Shown in pieces: positions 8,458-16,393 of a stretch of 21,741 nt of DNA. The notes under the pieces are model-generated. The model saw nothing but the letters and a program-made list of their open reading frames with translations, was not told where the DNA came from and ran no database searches. A program made the position numbers and the translations under genes. The stretch covers positions 1 through 21,741 of the forward strand of contig DATNDU010000185.1 of assembly GCA_035606915.1 (NCBI GenBank), read 5' to 3'. The DNA comes from Roseiarcus sp035606915 (GTDB taxonomy: Bacteria; Pseudomonadota; Alphaproteobacteria; Rhizobiales; Beijerinckiaceae). Position 1 is the stretch's first letter, and each line of letters begins with the position of its first letter.

Positions 8458-8503
8458 TCCCGACAAACTTGTCACTCCCGCTGCGCCGGATGCAGGGTTT
8501 AAG
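8458..8503 (+). promoter_or_regulatory. Shared upstream element, copy 2 (DUF899/HTH divergent region)
   Basis: TCCCGACAAACTTGT plus C-ACTCCC (core 8458-8479) is followed by GC-rich DNA and GGGTTTAAG (8495-8503). It lies in the 82-base gap between the divergent HTH regulator and DUF899 starts. It keeps the same orientation to DUF899 as copy 1 has to the beta-propeller gene. It could be an operator, a promoter with an alternative sigma factor, or both. No good sigma-70 -35/-10 pair with 17-base spacing is seen in it. Confidence 0.6.
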
Positions 8504-8534
8504 TTTATCTCACAACCAAAGCATGGAGGCAAAG

Positions 8535-9299
8535 ATGACGATGCATAGCATTACCGGCCGCGACAATTGGCTGGAAGCGCGGCGCGACCTGCTCGCCGCC
8601 GAAAAGGACCTGACGCGACGAAGCGACGAGGTGGCGCGGCTACGCCAGCGCCTGCCCTGGGTGCGCATCGACAAGGCTTATATGTTTGACTCCGAGGCCG
8701 GCGCGAGGTCGCTGGAGGAGTTGTTTGACGGGCGCTCGCAATTGCTTGTCTATCACTTCATGTTCGGCCCCGACTACAAGGCCGGCTGCCCGTCGTGCTC
8801 GATGATCGCTGACGGCTTCGACGGCTTCGCGGTGCATCTGGCCAATCACGACGTGACATTGACGGCGGTGTCGCGCGCACCGCTCGAAAAGCTGCTCGGC
8901 TACCGGCGGCGCATGGGCTGGTCGTTCCCCTGGGTCTCCTCGCAGGGCGGCGACTTCAACTTCGATTTCAACGTCTCCTTCACCGAGGCGCAGCAAAGCG
9001 AAGGCAGCATCGAGTATAACTATAAGAGCGGCGGCCTGACGATGGACGCGAGGACGATTCCGGATGCGGTCAAGAATATCGCGGCCGTATGCGGAACTGA
9101 TGTAGCGACCTATTCGCGCGACCGGCCGGGCATGAGCGCCTTCGTAAAGGAAGACGGCGCCATCTATCACGCCTATTCGACTTACGCGCGTGGGCTGGAC
9201 GGCCTCTGGGGCGCCTACCAATGGCTCGACCGCGCGCCGAAGGGCCGCAACGAGCAAGGCATCTGGTGGCGTCGTCATGACGAATACGGGCGTGCCTGA
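8535..9299 (+). CDS. DUF899 family thioredoxin-like protein
   Basis: This 254-aa protein matches the DUF899 family, a thioredoxin-like fold of unassigned reaction. Typical segments are LLVYHFMFGPDYKAGCPSCS, with a CxxC pair at C85/C88, FAVHLANHDVTLTAVSRAPL, and YRRRMGWSFPWVSSQGGDFN followed by FDFNVSF. The CxxC suggests a redox role, possibly peroxide or thiol related, but this is unproven. The start at 8535 is favoured because GGAGG (8525-8529) lies 5 bases upstream and family proteins begin close to the domain. A longer frame from 8388 would read back through the promoter. It is translationally coupled to the next small gene. Confidence 0.92.
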   Translation: MTMHSITGRDNWLEARRDLLAAEKDLTRRSDEVARLRQRLPWVRIDKAYMFDSEAGARSLEELFDGRSQLLVYHFMFGPDYKAGCPSCSMIADGFDGFAVHLANHDVTLTAVSRAPLEKLLGYRRRMGWSFPWVSSQGGDFNFDFNVSFTEAQQSEGSIEYNYKSGGLTMDARTIPDAVKNIAAVCGTDVATYSRDRPGMSAFVKEDGAIYHAYSTYARGLDGLWGAYQWLDRAPKGRNEQGIWWRRHDEYGRA

Positions 9300-9489
9300 C
9301 GTCCTCGGCGGCTGGCTCGCGCTCGCCGCCGCGCCCACCTTCGGCGCAATGGCGTTGTGGAGCGCGCTCGCCGGCGCCGAGCCGGTCTGCGGCATGGCCG
9401 CATCGCCGCTCGGCGCGATGACGGTCATGTATGTTTTGATGAGCGCCTTTCACCTGGCGCCCTGGTTCAGGCTTGTCAGAGGCGCTTAA
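9277..9489 (+). CDS. Small two-helix membrane protein downstream of DUF899
   Basis: This 70-aa protein starts inside the end of the DUF899 gene (23-base overlap, different frame), a layout that favours coupled translation. Two hydrophobic stretches are visible, about residues 9-30 (VLGGWLALAAAPTFGAMALW) and 42-62 (SPLGAMTVMYVLMSAFHL). They are separated by a short segment with one cysteine (GAEPVCGMAASPLG). I do not recognise a named family. It probably sits in the inner membrane and may work with the DUF899 protein. Its stop overlaps the opposing TetR gene by 4 bases. The longer in-frame reading from 9190 lies mostly within DUF899 and is not preferred. Confidence 0.65.
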   Translation: MTNTGVPDVLGGWLALAAAPTFGAMALWSALAGAEPVCGMAASPLGAMTVMYVLMSAFHLAPWFRLVRGA

Positions 9490-10112
9490 GCCTTCGGCGT
9501 CGGCACGCCGAAGGAGGCGAGCACGCCGCGGGCGGTCTGCACGAGATGGGCGCTCGGGCCGCAGACGCCGACGTTGCGGCGCGTCACCCGCGCGCCTTCG
9601 ATCAGCAGGACCAGCGCATCGGCGAGCAGCGCGGGCTCGCTGGCGCCGGCGGCGGCGCAGAGGTCGACGAGGCGCTCGCGCTGCCGGCGCTTGAACTCTT
9701 CGATGACGCGCAGGCCCGGATGGCCCTCCTGCGTCAACTCGATGGCGGCGTTGGCGAGGTCGCAGCCGCGTTCGTCCTCGGCGATGAAATGCGCCACGCG
9801 ATCAAGGAACCCGTGCAACTGGCCAGCGGGATCGCCGGGGCTCTCGCGCTCGATGTCGGCCCAGATCTCCTCGGATTTCTTGCCCTTGTAGTTGAGATAT
9901 TCGAGAATCAGTTCGTCCTTGGAGTCGAAATGGCGATAGAGCGTCATCTTGTTGGTGCCGGCCGCCTCGGCGATGGTCTCGACGCCGACGCCGCGAATGC
10001 CGTGGCGATGGAAAAGATCCTGCGCCGTGGCGACGATGCGGTCGCGCGGCTTTGGCGTGCAGGGGCCCTCGCCGCCGCCGCCCGAACCTCGTTTCGCAAA
10101 TTCCTTGGACAT
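9486..10112 (-). CDS. TetR-family repressor of the RND efflux operon
   Basis: This 208-aa protein has an N-terminal TetR HTH at about residues 23-73 (DRIVATAQDLFHRHGIRGVG, VETIAEAAGTNKMTLYRHF, SKDELILEYL). A helical ligand domain follows, with DERGCDLANAAIELTQEGHP, common in TetR_C-type proteins. A short polar N-terminal tail contains SGGGGEG. AAGG lies 5 bases before the ATG. The divergent RND operon and the two palindromes between them indicate that it represses the pump and itself, released by a pump substrate; this is inference from layout and family practice. Confidence 0.92.
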   Translation of the reverse strand: MSKEFAKRGSGGGGEGPCTPKPRDRIVATAQDLFHRHGIRGVGVETIAEAAGTNKMTLYRHFDSKDELILEYLNYKGKKSEEIWADIERESPGDPAGQLHGFLDRVAHFIAEDERGCDLANAAIELTQEGHPGLRVIEEFKRRQRERLVDLCAAAGASEPALLADALVLLIEGARVTRRNVGVCGPSAHLVQTARGVLASFGVPTPKA

Positions 10113-10117
10113 GGGCC

Positions 10118-10166
10118 TTGACTGCGATGTTACCGATCGGTATCTAGCACGTTACCGGACGGTAAC
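10118..10166. promoter_or_regulatory. RND operon promoter with two TetR-type operators
   Basis: A plus-strand promoter TTGACT (10118-10123), N17, TATCTA (10141-10146) is overlapped by a perfect 12-bp palindrome TACCGATCGGTA (10131-10142). A second one, GTTACCGGACGGTAAC (10151-10166), is a palindrome except at its central two bases. Their centres are 22 bp apart, two helical turns, so dimers would bind the same face. The first covers the -35/-10 spacer and the second the likely start site, the expected layout for repression. Confidence 0.8.
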
Positions 10167-10244
10167 AAGCGCGGGGCGCCAAGTCAACGGCGCTCTCCGG
10201 GGACCAGAGTTCGGGAGCGACCCAGAGATCGAAAGGAAGCCGCC

Positions 10245-10484
10245 ATGACGCACCCGCATATCGACGAACTCTTGGCCGATCCGATCATCCAGATGGTGAT
10301 GCAGGCCGATCATGTCGAGCCCCTGGCGCTAAAGGGGCTGATGATCCGGGCGACGGCGCGCCGTCCCACCCGCGCGCTTGCTTTCGACCCGCAGAGCGTG
10401 CGTTTTCCCGGGCAGCCACGCTTGCCGCTTCGCTTGGAGCCGCCTTCCGCCTATAAGCGCGGCGAATCCTGTCTTTGTTGCTAG
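10245..10484 (+). CDS. Small hypothetical protein, first gene of the RND operon
   Basis: This 79-aa reading frame starts with a good AAGGAAG site. The first ~40 residues (MTHPHIDELLADPIIQMVMQ, ADHVEPLALKGLMIRA) look like a genuine helical protein and recall small alphaproteobacterial hypotheticals with a D-P-I-x-x-V-M-x-AD-x-V-x-P pattern. The second half (RPTRALAFDPQSV...CLCC) is low complexity and less convincing, so the gene may be frameshifted or simply divergent. It lies between the TetR operators and the pump, ends 22 bases before the pump start, and should share its transcript. Function unknown. Confidence 0.55.
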   Translation: MTHPHIDELLADPIIQMVMQADHVEPLALKGLMIRATARRPTRALAFDPQSVRFPGQPRLPLRLEPPSAYKRGESCLCC

Positions 10485-10506
10485 CCTCCCCGCCGCCGAG
10501 CCTTTG

Positions 10507-13500
10507 ATGGTCAACTTTTTCATTCGCCGACCGATCTTCGCCTCGGCGATCGCGGTCATCATGGTGCTCACCGGCGCGATCTCGTTCTTTTTGCTGCCGG
10601 TTTCGCAGTTCCCCGACATCACGCCTCCGCAGGTGGTGGTCAGCGCCAATTATCCCGGCGCCAGCGCCAAGGTCGTCGCCGACACCGTGACGACGCCGCT
10701 GGAGGAGGAGATCAACGGCGTCGAGGGCATGAGTTACATATCCTCGTCGAGTTCCAACGACGGCTCCTCGACGATCACCGTCACCTTCAAGGTAGGCTAT
10801 CCCCTCAACATCGCCGCCGTCGACGTCCAGAACCGCGTCAGTCAGGCCGCCTCGTCGTTGCCGGGGATCGTCAACCAGGGTGGGGTGACGATCACCAAGC
10901 AGAACCCGAATTTCGTCCTCATCGTCAATCTGACCTCGCCCGACAAGAGCGTCGATCCCGTCACGCTGTCGAATTACGCCTACCTCCAGATCGTCGACCA
11001 GTTGAAGCGTCTGCCCGGCGTCGGCGACGTGCGGATTTTCGGCGAGCGCCGCTATTCCATGCGCATCTGGCTCGATCCCGACAAGCTCGCCAGCCTCGGG
11101 CTGACGGCGATCGACGTCGAGAACGCCATCTCCGAGCAGAACGTGCAGGTCGCGGCCGGCAAGATCGGCCAGTCGCCGGCGCCGCCGGGCACGCCGTTCG
11201 AGTTGCAGGTCAACGCCGCCGGGCGGCTGACCGATCCGAAGGAGTTCTCCAACATCGTCGTGCGCGCCGACCCGGCACGGGGAGCGCTGGTGCGGCTGAA
11301 GGACGTGGCGCGCATCGAACTCGGCGCGCTGCAATATTCGTCGTCGGCCTATTTCGGCAAAGACCCGACGGTTGTGCTCGCCGTGTTCCAGATGCCCGGC
11401 TCGAACGCGCTCGATCTGCAACGCCAAGTCAAGACCAAGATGGAGGCGCTCGCCAAGCATTTCCCGCCGGGCGTCGCCTACGCCATGCATTACGACACCA
11501 CGCGCTTCGTCTCGGCGGCGATGCGCGACGTCGTCATCACGCTGGTCGAGGCGCTGCTGCTGGTCATTTTCGTTGTCTTTATTTTCCTGCAAAGCTGGCG
11601 CACGACGATCATTCCGCTGATCGCCATTCCGGTTTCGCTGGTCGCCACGATGGCGGTGATGCTGATCTGCGGTTTCTCGCTCAACATGCTGAGCCTGCTC
11701 GGCATGGTGCTGGCGATCGGCCTCGTCGTCGACGACGCCATCGTCGTGGTCGAGAACGTCGAGCGCCAGCTCGAAGCCGGGCTGCCGCCGATCCAGGCGG
11801 CGCAAAAGGCGATGTCGGAGGTGACGGGGCCGATCATCGCCACCACCGCGGTGCTGATGGCGGTGTTCGTGCCGGTCGCCTTCATTCCCGGCGTCGCCGG
11901 GCGGCTTTATAACCAGTTCGCGCTCACCGTCGCCATTTCCGTCGGCATCTCCGCCTTCAACTCGCTGACGCTGAGCCCGGCGCTCGCCGCCGCGCTGCTG
12001 CGTCACGGGCCGAAGGGACAGTTCTTGCTGTTCCGCTGGTTCAATTCCGGCTTCGAGGCGCTGGCGCACGGCTACGCGCGCTCGGTCAGCGTGTTCACGC
12101 GCTTCGGCTGGGCGCTGGTGGTGGTGTTCTTCGCCATTTGCGCGGGCGCCTATGGGCTGTCGCGCAACCTCGCCAGCACCTTCCTGCCGGTCGAGGATCA
12201 GGGCTATTTCTTTGTTGTCGTGCAATTGCCGGACGGCGCCTCGCTGGAACGCACCGACAAGGTCGCCAAGCAGGTGCGCGACATCCTGCAAGCGACGCCC
12301 GGCGTCGACATCGCCGGCTTCATCAGCGGCCTCAACTTCCTCACCAACGCCGCGCAGTCGAATTCGGCGGTCGAGTTCGCGGTGTTGAAGCCGTGGGACG
12401 AGCGCGGGCCGGCCGAGAACGCCTCGGCGCTGGTGCAGGCGGTGCGGCGCAAGCTGCTCGCCATTCCCGACGCCTTCGCGCTAAGTTTCGATCCGCCCTC
12501 GATCAACGGCCTTGGCACCACCGGCGGCTTCGAGTTCGAGGTCGAGGATCTCACCGGTCATAGCCCCGCCGCGCTCAATGACGCCACCCAGGCGCTATTG
12601 GCGGCGGCGCGCCGCCAACCCGAACTCAACCCGCAATCGCTGTTCTCCTCGTTTTCGGCCTCGACGCCGCAACTGTTCTACGACCTCGACCGCACCAAGG
12701 CGAAGCTGCTCGGCCTCAGCCTGCCGGACGTGTTCAACACCTTGCAAATCGAGTTGGGCTCGCTTTACGTCAACGACTTCAACCTGTTCGGCCACACCTT
12801 CCGCGTCACCTTACAGGCCGACAAGGACGCGCGCGGCTCGGCGGCTGACCTCAGCAAGCTGTTCGTGCGCAGCAGTTCCGGCGGCATGGCGCCGCTCAAT
12901 GCACTGGGCGCGCTCAAGCCGATCGTCGGGCCGGAGACGGTGCCGCATTACAATAATTTCGCCTCCGCGCTCATCAATGGCGCCCCGGCGCCGGGCTTCA
13001 GCTCCAGCCAGGCCATCGCCGCCATGCAGCGCGCCGCGGCGCAAGCGCTGCCGCCCGATTTCGGCTATGAATGGACCGGCGTCACCTATCAGGAGCTCAC
13101 CGCCGGCTCGATCGCTTCGATCGTGCTCGGGTTGGCGATGTTCTTCGTGTTTATGATCCTGGCGGCGCAGTATGAGAGTTGGTCGATGCCGTTCATGGTG
13201 CTGTCCTCGGCCCCGTTGGCGCTGATCGGCTCGCTGGGCGCGATCTGGCTGCGCAACATGCAGGTCGATGTCTATTCGCAGATCGGCTTCGTCATGCTCA
13301 TCGGGCTGGCCGCCAAGAACGCCATTCTGATCGTCGAGTTCGCCAAGCGCCGCCGCGAGGAAGGGCTGTCGATCGTCGATTCGGCGATGGAGGCGGGCCG
13401 GCTGCGCCTGCGCCCGATCCTGATGACCGCCTTCGCCTTTATTCTCGGCGTGCTGCCGCTGGTGTTCGCCACCGGCGCGGGCGCGGCGAGCCGGCGCTCG

Positions 13501-13653
13501 CTGGGTACGGCGGTGTTTGGCGGCATGTTGGCGGCGACGGCGTTGACGCTCGTGTTTACACCGGTATTTTACTACCTGATCGAGCGGGCCAGGGAAGGTC
13601 GCCAAGCGGCCGCCGAAGCGCGTCGTGCGGCGCACGCCCATCCCGCCGAATGA
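10507..13653 (+). CDS. RND multidrug efflux transporter, HAE1 (AcrB/MexB-like) family
   Basis: This 1048-aa protein has the usual AcrB length (about 1049) and begins MVNFFIRRPIFASAIAVIMV, the standard family start. It is the inner-membrane proton-driven pump of a tripartite efflux system. Proton-relay residues are present: D409 and D410 in LVVDDAIVVVEN (AcrB D407/D408), K937 in AAKNAILIVEF (K940), R967 in RLRLRPILMT (R971) and T974 (T978). Two large periplasmic loops follow helices 1 and 7. The start at 10507 fits family length; the frame is open back to 10378 but that part is unlike the family. Only weak ribosome-site sequence is visible. The adaptor gene follows 18 bases after the stop, and expression is likely TetR-controlled. 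Confidence 0.96.
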   Translation: MVNFFIRRPIFASAIAVIMVLTGAISFFLLPVSQFPDITPPQVVVSANYPGASAKVVADTVTTPLEEEINGVEGMSYISSSSSNDGSSTITVTFKVGYPLNIAAVDVQNRVSQAASSLPGIVNQGGVTITKQNPNFVLIVNLTSPDKSVDPVTLSNYAYLQIVDQLKRLPGVGDVRIFGERRYSMRIWLDPDKLASLGLTAIDVENAISEQNVQVAAGKIGQSPAPPGTPFELQVNAAGRLTDPKEFSNIVVRADPARGALVRLKDVARIELGALQYSSSAYFGKDPTVVLAVFQMPGSNALDLQRQVKTKMEALAKHFPPGVAYAMHYDTTRFVSAAMRDVVITLVEALLLVIFVVFIFLQSWRTTIIPLIAIPVSLVATMAVMLICGFSLNMLSLLGMVLAIGLVVDDAIVVVENVERQLEAGLPPIQAAQKAMSEVTGPIIATTAVLMAVFVPVAFIPGVAGRLYNQFALTVAISVGISAFNSLTLSPALAAALLRHGPKGQFLLFRWFNSGFEALAHGYARSVSVFTRFGWALVVVFFAICAGAYGLSRNLASTFLPVEDQGYFFVVVQLPDGASLERTDKVAKQVRDILQATPGVDIAGFISGLNFLTNAAQSNSAVEFAVLKPWDERGPAENASALVQAVRRKLLAIPDAFALSFDPPSINGLGTTGGFEFEVEDLTGHSPAALNDATQALLAAARRQPELNPQSLFSSFSASTPQLFYDLDRTKAKLLGLSLPDVFNTLQIELGSLYVNDFNLFGHTFRVTLQADKDARGSAADLSKLFVRSSSGGMAPLNALGALKPIVGPETVPHYNNFASALINGAPAPGFSSSQAIAAMQRAAAQALPPDFGYEWTGVTYQELTAGSIASIVLGLAMFFVFMILAAQYESWSMPFMVLSSAPLALIGSLGAIWLRNMQVDVYSQIGFVMLIGLAAKNAILIVEFAKRRREEGLSIVDSAMEAGRLRLRPILMTAFAFILGVLPLVFATGAGAASRRSLGTAVFGGMLAATALTLVFTPVFYYLIERAREGRQAAAEARRAAHAHPAE

Positions 13654-13671
13654 AGACCCGGAGTCCTACGA

Positions 13672-14817
13672 ATGCGCGCCGTTAAATGGACCGCGGCGAC
13701 CCTCGCCGCGCTGGCGTTGGCGACCCTCGCCGGCCTGCGCCTCGCTGGCGAGCGGCCCGACAGCGCCAAGGCCGCCGCCCCCGCGCCCTACATGATGGCG
13801 ATGCCGGTGCCGGTGTTCGCCGTCGTCAAGAAGACGCTGCCGATCTATCTGAACTATCCCGGCCGGGTCGAGGCGATTCGCGGCATCTCGCTGCAAGCGC
13901 GCGTTTCCGGCTATATCGAGGCCGAGGTGGCGCGCGACGGCGCCGACGTGAAGGCCGGCGACCTGTTGTACAAGATCGACCCGCGCGACTTGCAGGTGGC
14001 GCTGGATTCCGCGCGCGCAGCCGCCGAACGCGACGCCGCCGTGCTCGCCTATGCGCAGGGGAATTTCAGCCGTGGCCAGGATTTGATGAAGAACGGCTAT
14101 GTCGCCAAAGACGCCTACGATCAACGCTTGAGCGCCAAGCGCGCCGCCGAGGCGGCGTTGGATGTCGATAAAGCCGCCGTCGAGGCGGCCGTGCTCAATC
14201 TCGGCTATGCCGAGATTCGCGCGCCGTTCGCCGGCCGGCTCGGCCGCAACCAGGCCGCCAAGGGGGCGCTCGTCGGGCCCGCTTCCGGCGCCTTGAACAC
14301 GCTCATGCAGCTCGATCCCGTCTATGTCGCGTTCAACCCGAGCGAGTCGGAGCTTGCCGAAATCCGCGCCGCGCGCGCCGCCGGCAAGGTCGAGGCGCAG
14401 GTTTCGGTCCCCGGCGCGCCGAGCCTGACGCGCAAGGGCGAACTGACCTTTCTCGACAACGTCATCGACCACTCGACCGGCACCATCGCGGCGCGCATCA
14501 CGCTCGACAACCCCGATTCCGCTCTGCTGCCCGGCCAATACGTGCGCGTAAAGCTGCTGCTGCGTGACGAGCCTGATGCGCTAATGGCGCCGGAGGTGGC
14601 GCTTGGCTCCAACCAGATGGGCAAATTCGTCTATGTCGTCAGCCACGACGACAAGGCGGAATTGCGCCAGCTCGAACTCGGGCCGAGCGACGGCAAGCTG
14701 GTCAATGTCGTGCATGGCTTGAGCGAGGGCGACAAGGTGATCGTCGGCAATTTGCAGAAGATCGGCCCCGGCTCGCCGGTGAAGCCGCTGCCGGGCGAGG
14801 TCAAAGCGCATCCTTAG
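13672..14817 (+). CDS. RND efflux periplasmic adaptor (membrane fusion protein)
   Basis: This 381-aa protein bridges the RND pump and an outer-membrane channel. It starts with a hydrophobic signal-anchor (WTAATLAALALATLAGLRLA) without a lipobox cysteine, so it is anchored by the helix or secreted. A lipoyl half-motif follows at about 64-104 (RVEAIRGISLQARVSGYIEA, DVKAGDLLYKIDP). Then comes a helical hairpin (LDSARAAAERDAAVLAYAQG to DKAAVEAAV), the second lipoyl half (YAEIRAPFAGRLG), and beta-barrel and proximal domains (GELTFLDNVID, LLPGQYVRVKL). The gene order pump-then-adaptor is the reverse of acrAB. No TolC-like gene lies in the window. Confidence 0.95.
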   Translation: MRAVKWTAATLAALALATLAGLRLAGERPDSAKAAAPAPYMMAMPVPVFAVVKKTLPIYLNYPGRVEAIRGISLQARVSGYIEAEVARDGADVKAGDLLYKIDPRDLQVALDSARAAAERDAAVLAYAQGNFSRGQDLMKNGYVAKDAYDQRLSAKRAAEAALDVDKAAVEAAVLNLGYAEIRAPFAGRLGRNQAAKGALVGPASGALNTLMQLDPVYVAFNPSESELAEIRAARAAGKVEAQVSVPGAPSLTRKGELTFLDNVIDHSTGTIAARITLDNPDSALLPGQYVRVKLLLRDEPDALMAPEVALGSNQMGKFVYVVSHDDKAELRQLELGPSDGKLVNVVHGLSEGDKVIVGNLQKIGPGSPVKPLPGEVKAHP

Positions 14818-14890
14818 GCGCGTTGGGGCCGGCTTTGGGTGATCGCTTCCTGCCTGTCGGCGATAACTTTGGCCGTTGGGCCGTCTCTCG

Positions 14891-15028
14891 CCGTCGTGCC
14901 CGGTCTTGTCCCGAGCATCCACGCCGGAGTGTAATTTGAAGGTCGCCAAAAAAAAGCTCTGAATAAAGCCCCTGGCCTAATCGCGCTCCGCGGCGTGCAT
15001 GACAGGGACAAGCCCGGTCAAGACGCGG
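14891..15028. repeat. REP-like palindromic repeats, inverted pair
   Basis: Copy 1 (14891-14925, plus) contains GTGCCCGGTCTTGTCCCG then AGCATCCACGCC. Copy 2 (14992-15028, minus strand) contains TGACCGGGCTTGTCCC then TGTCATGCACGCC. Each is partly self-complementary around CTTGTCCCG, and the two are inverted to one another about 70 bases apart. This resembles intergenic repeats scattered in many Hyphomicrobiales genomes. It lies between the convergent adaptor and anion-transporter genes and may act as a bidirectional terminator or mRNA 3' end protector. I see no gene in the 14818-15097 gap. Confidence 0.65.
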
Positions 15029-15097
15029 ATAAGGCGCCCAATCGAAATCAGCGCCGATAGGCCTCCCGTGCGCCTTTCGAGCGAGCGGCGACCGCTC

Positions 15098-16324
15098 TCA
15101 CGTCCAGGCCAGCCACGCGGTCCCGGCCGCTAGCGTCAGCAGCGTCAGCGGCGCGCCGACGCGAAAGTAAGCCGAAAAGCTGATCGGCGCGTTGGCGCGC
15201 GCGCCCTGTTCGGCGACGATGAGATTGGCGACCGAGCCGAGCAGGGTGAAATTGCCCGCCAGCGTCGAACTCATGGCGACGACCAGCCACGCCTTGTCGG
15301 GATCGTGCAGCGCGGCGACGAATGGCCGCAGCGCCAGCACCGCCGGCACGTTGCTGACGAGGTTGGAAGCAATGGCGGTGACGGCGGAAAGCCGCCATAC
15401 TTGGCTTAAGCCGGTCGCGGCGACCGCCGAGATCGCCTGCGGCGTCAGCAGCACGCGCTCGGCCCCGGCGACGACGACGAACAGCCCCGCAAACAGGATC
15501 AGCAGCGGGCCGTCGATCTCGCGATAGATGCGGTGTGGCTTGATCGCCCGCGTCAGCAGCAGGAAGGCGCCGCCGTAGAGCGCCGCGCGCGCCGGCGCCA
15601 TGCCGGCGAAGAAGGCGACGCCGAGCGCCACGCAGACGAAAATCGCCTTCAGCATCTGCCCGATATGCACGCGGCCGCGAAACGGCGCGGCATCGCCCTC
15701 GGTCGCCGGTCGGCGGAACTCCTGACGATAGACCAGCCGCACGACGGCGACGACCAGCGCCAGCGAGACCAGCGCGACCGGCGCCAGCGCCGCCGAGAAC
15801 GCCGGATAGGAGACGCCGGAAAGCGCGCCGATCACCATGTTCTGCGGATTGCCGGTGATCGTGCCGAGACTGCCGCAATTGGAGGCGGTGGCGGTGGCGA
15901 TCAGATAGGGCGCGGGGTTTAGCTTCAACCCGCGCGCGATCTGCACCACGATCGGCGCCATCACCAGACAGATCGCGTCGTTGACCAGAAAGGCGGAAAG
16001 CACGCCCGCCATCAGCGTCACCGTGATCAGCAGCGCGAACGGCGCATGGGCGTGTCGCATCGCCAGCGCCCCCACGGCGCGGAACGCGCCGGAGACCTTG
16101 AGATGGGCGACGACGATCATCATCCCGAGCAGTAGCGTCAGCGTGTTCCAGTCGATGACCTTGTAGGCGTCGTCGAGCGACAGCGCGCCAACGGCGATCA
16201 TCGCCGCGCCGCCGAGCAACGCGATGCCGGCGCGGTCGAGCCGCAGGCCGGGGATGCGGCCGATCGCCACGCCGGCGTAGGTGACGATGAGAATGGCGAG
16301 GGCGGCGACGGCGGTGAAATCCAT
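15098..16324 (-). CDS. Anion transporter, ArsB/NhaD (SLC13-like) superfamily
   Basis: This 408-aa protein is almost entirely hydrophobic, about ten to twelve membrane helices. Markers of the ArsB/CitM-type permeases are IDWNTLTLLLGMMIVVAHLK near residue 60-80, LSAFLVNDAICLVMAPIVVQ, NCGSLGTITGNPQNMVIG and the second-half counterpart AIASNLVSNVPAVLAL. The N-D and N-P-Q motifs are the expected substrate or cation sites of the two inverted repeats. It is an inner-membrane carrier for an inorganic or organic anion (arsenite, phosphate, sulfate and dicarboxylates are all possible). It lies 69 bases after the CYTH-CHAD stop on the same strand. The start at 16324 has GAGGGA almost touching the ATG, an unusually short spacing. 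Confidence 0.88.
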   Translation of the reverse strand: MDFTAVAALAILIVTYAGVAIGRIPGLRLDRAGIALLGGAAMIAVGALSLDDAYKVIDWNTLTLLLGMMIVVAHLKVSGAFRAVGALAMRHAHAPFALLITVTLMAGVLSAFLVNDAICLVMAPIVVQIARGLKLNPAPYLIATATASNCGSLGTITGNPQNMVIGALSGVSYPAFSAALAPVALVSLALVVAVVRLVYRQEFRRPATEGDAAPFRGRVHIGQMLKAIFVCVALGVAFFAGMAPARAALYGGAFLLLTRAIKPHRIYREIDGPLLILFAGLFVVVAGAERVLLTPQAISAVAATGLSQVWRLSAVTAIASNLVSNVPAVLALRPFVAALHDPDKAWLVVAMSSTLAGNFTLLGSVANLIVAEQGARANAPISFSAYFRVGAPLTLLTLAAGTAWLAWT

Positions 16325-16393
16325 TCCCTCGGCTCATCGAGTCGGGCGCCGCGCCGCTTTCGGGCATTCGCCTGGCAAAGGCAAGGCCGCCCG

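Noticed and set aside
10378..10506. N-terminal extension of the RND transporter
   Set aside because: It overlaps the small upstream gene; RND pumps begin at the MVNFFIRRP segment and the length from 10507 fits.
10285..12291. 668-aa minus-strand frame opposite the RND gene
   Set aside because: It is rich in His, Arg, Asp and Gln with no domain, the typical shadow of GC-rich coding DNA.
15048..16367. 439-aa minus-strand frame overlapping the anion transporter
   Set aside because: Arginine-rich out-of-frame shadow; the 408-aa frame shows the membrane helices and motifs.
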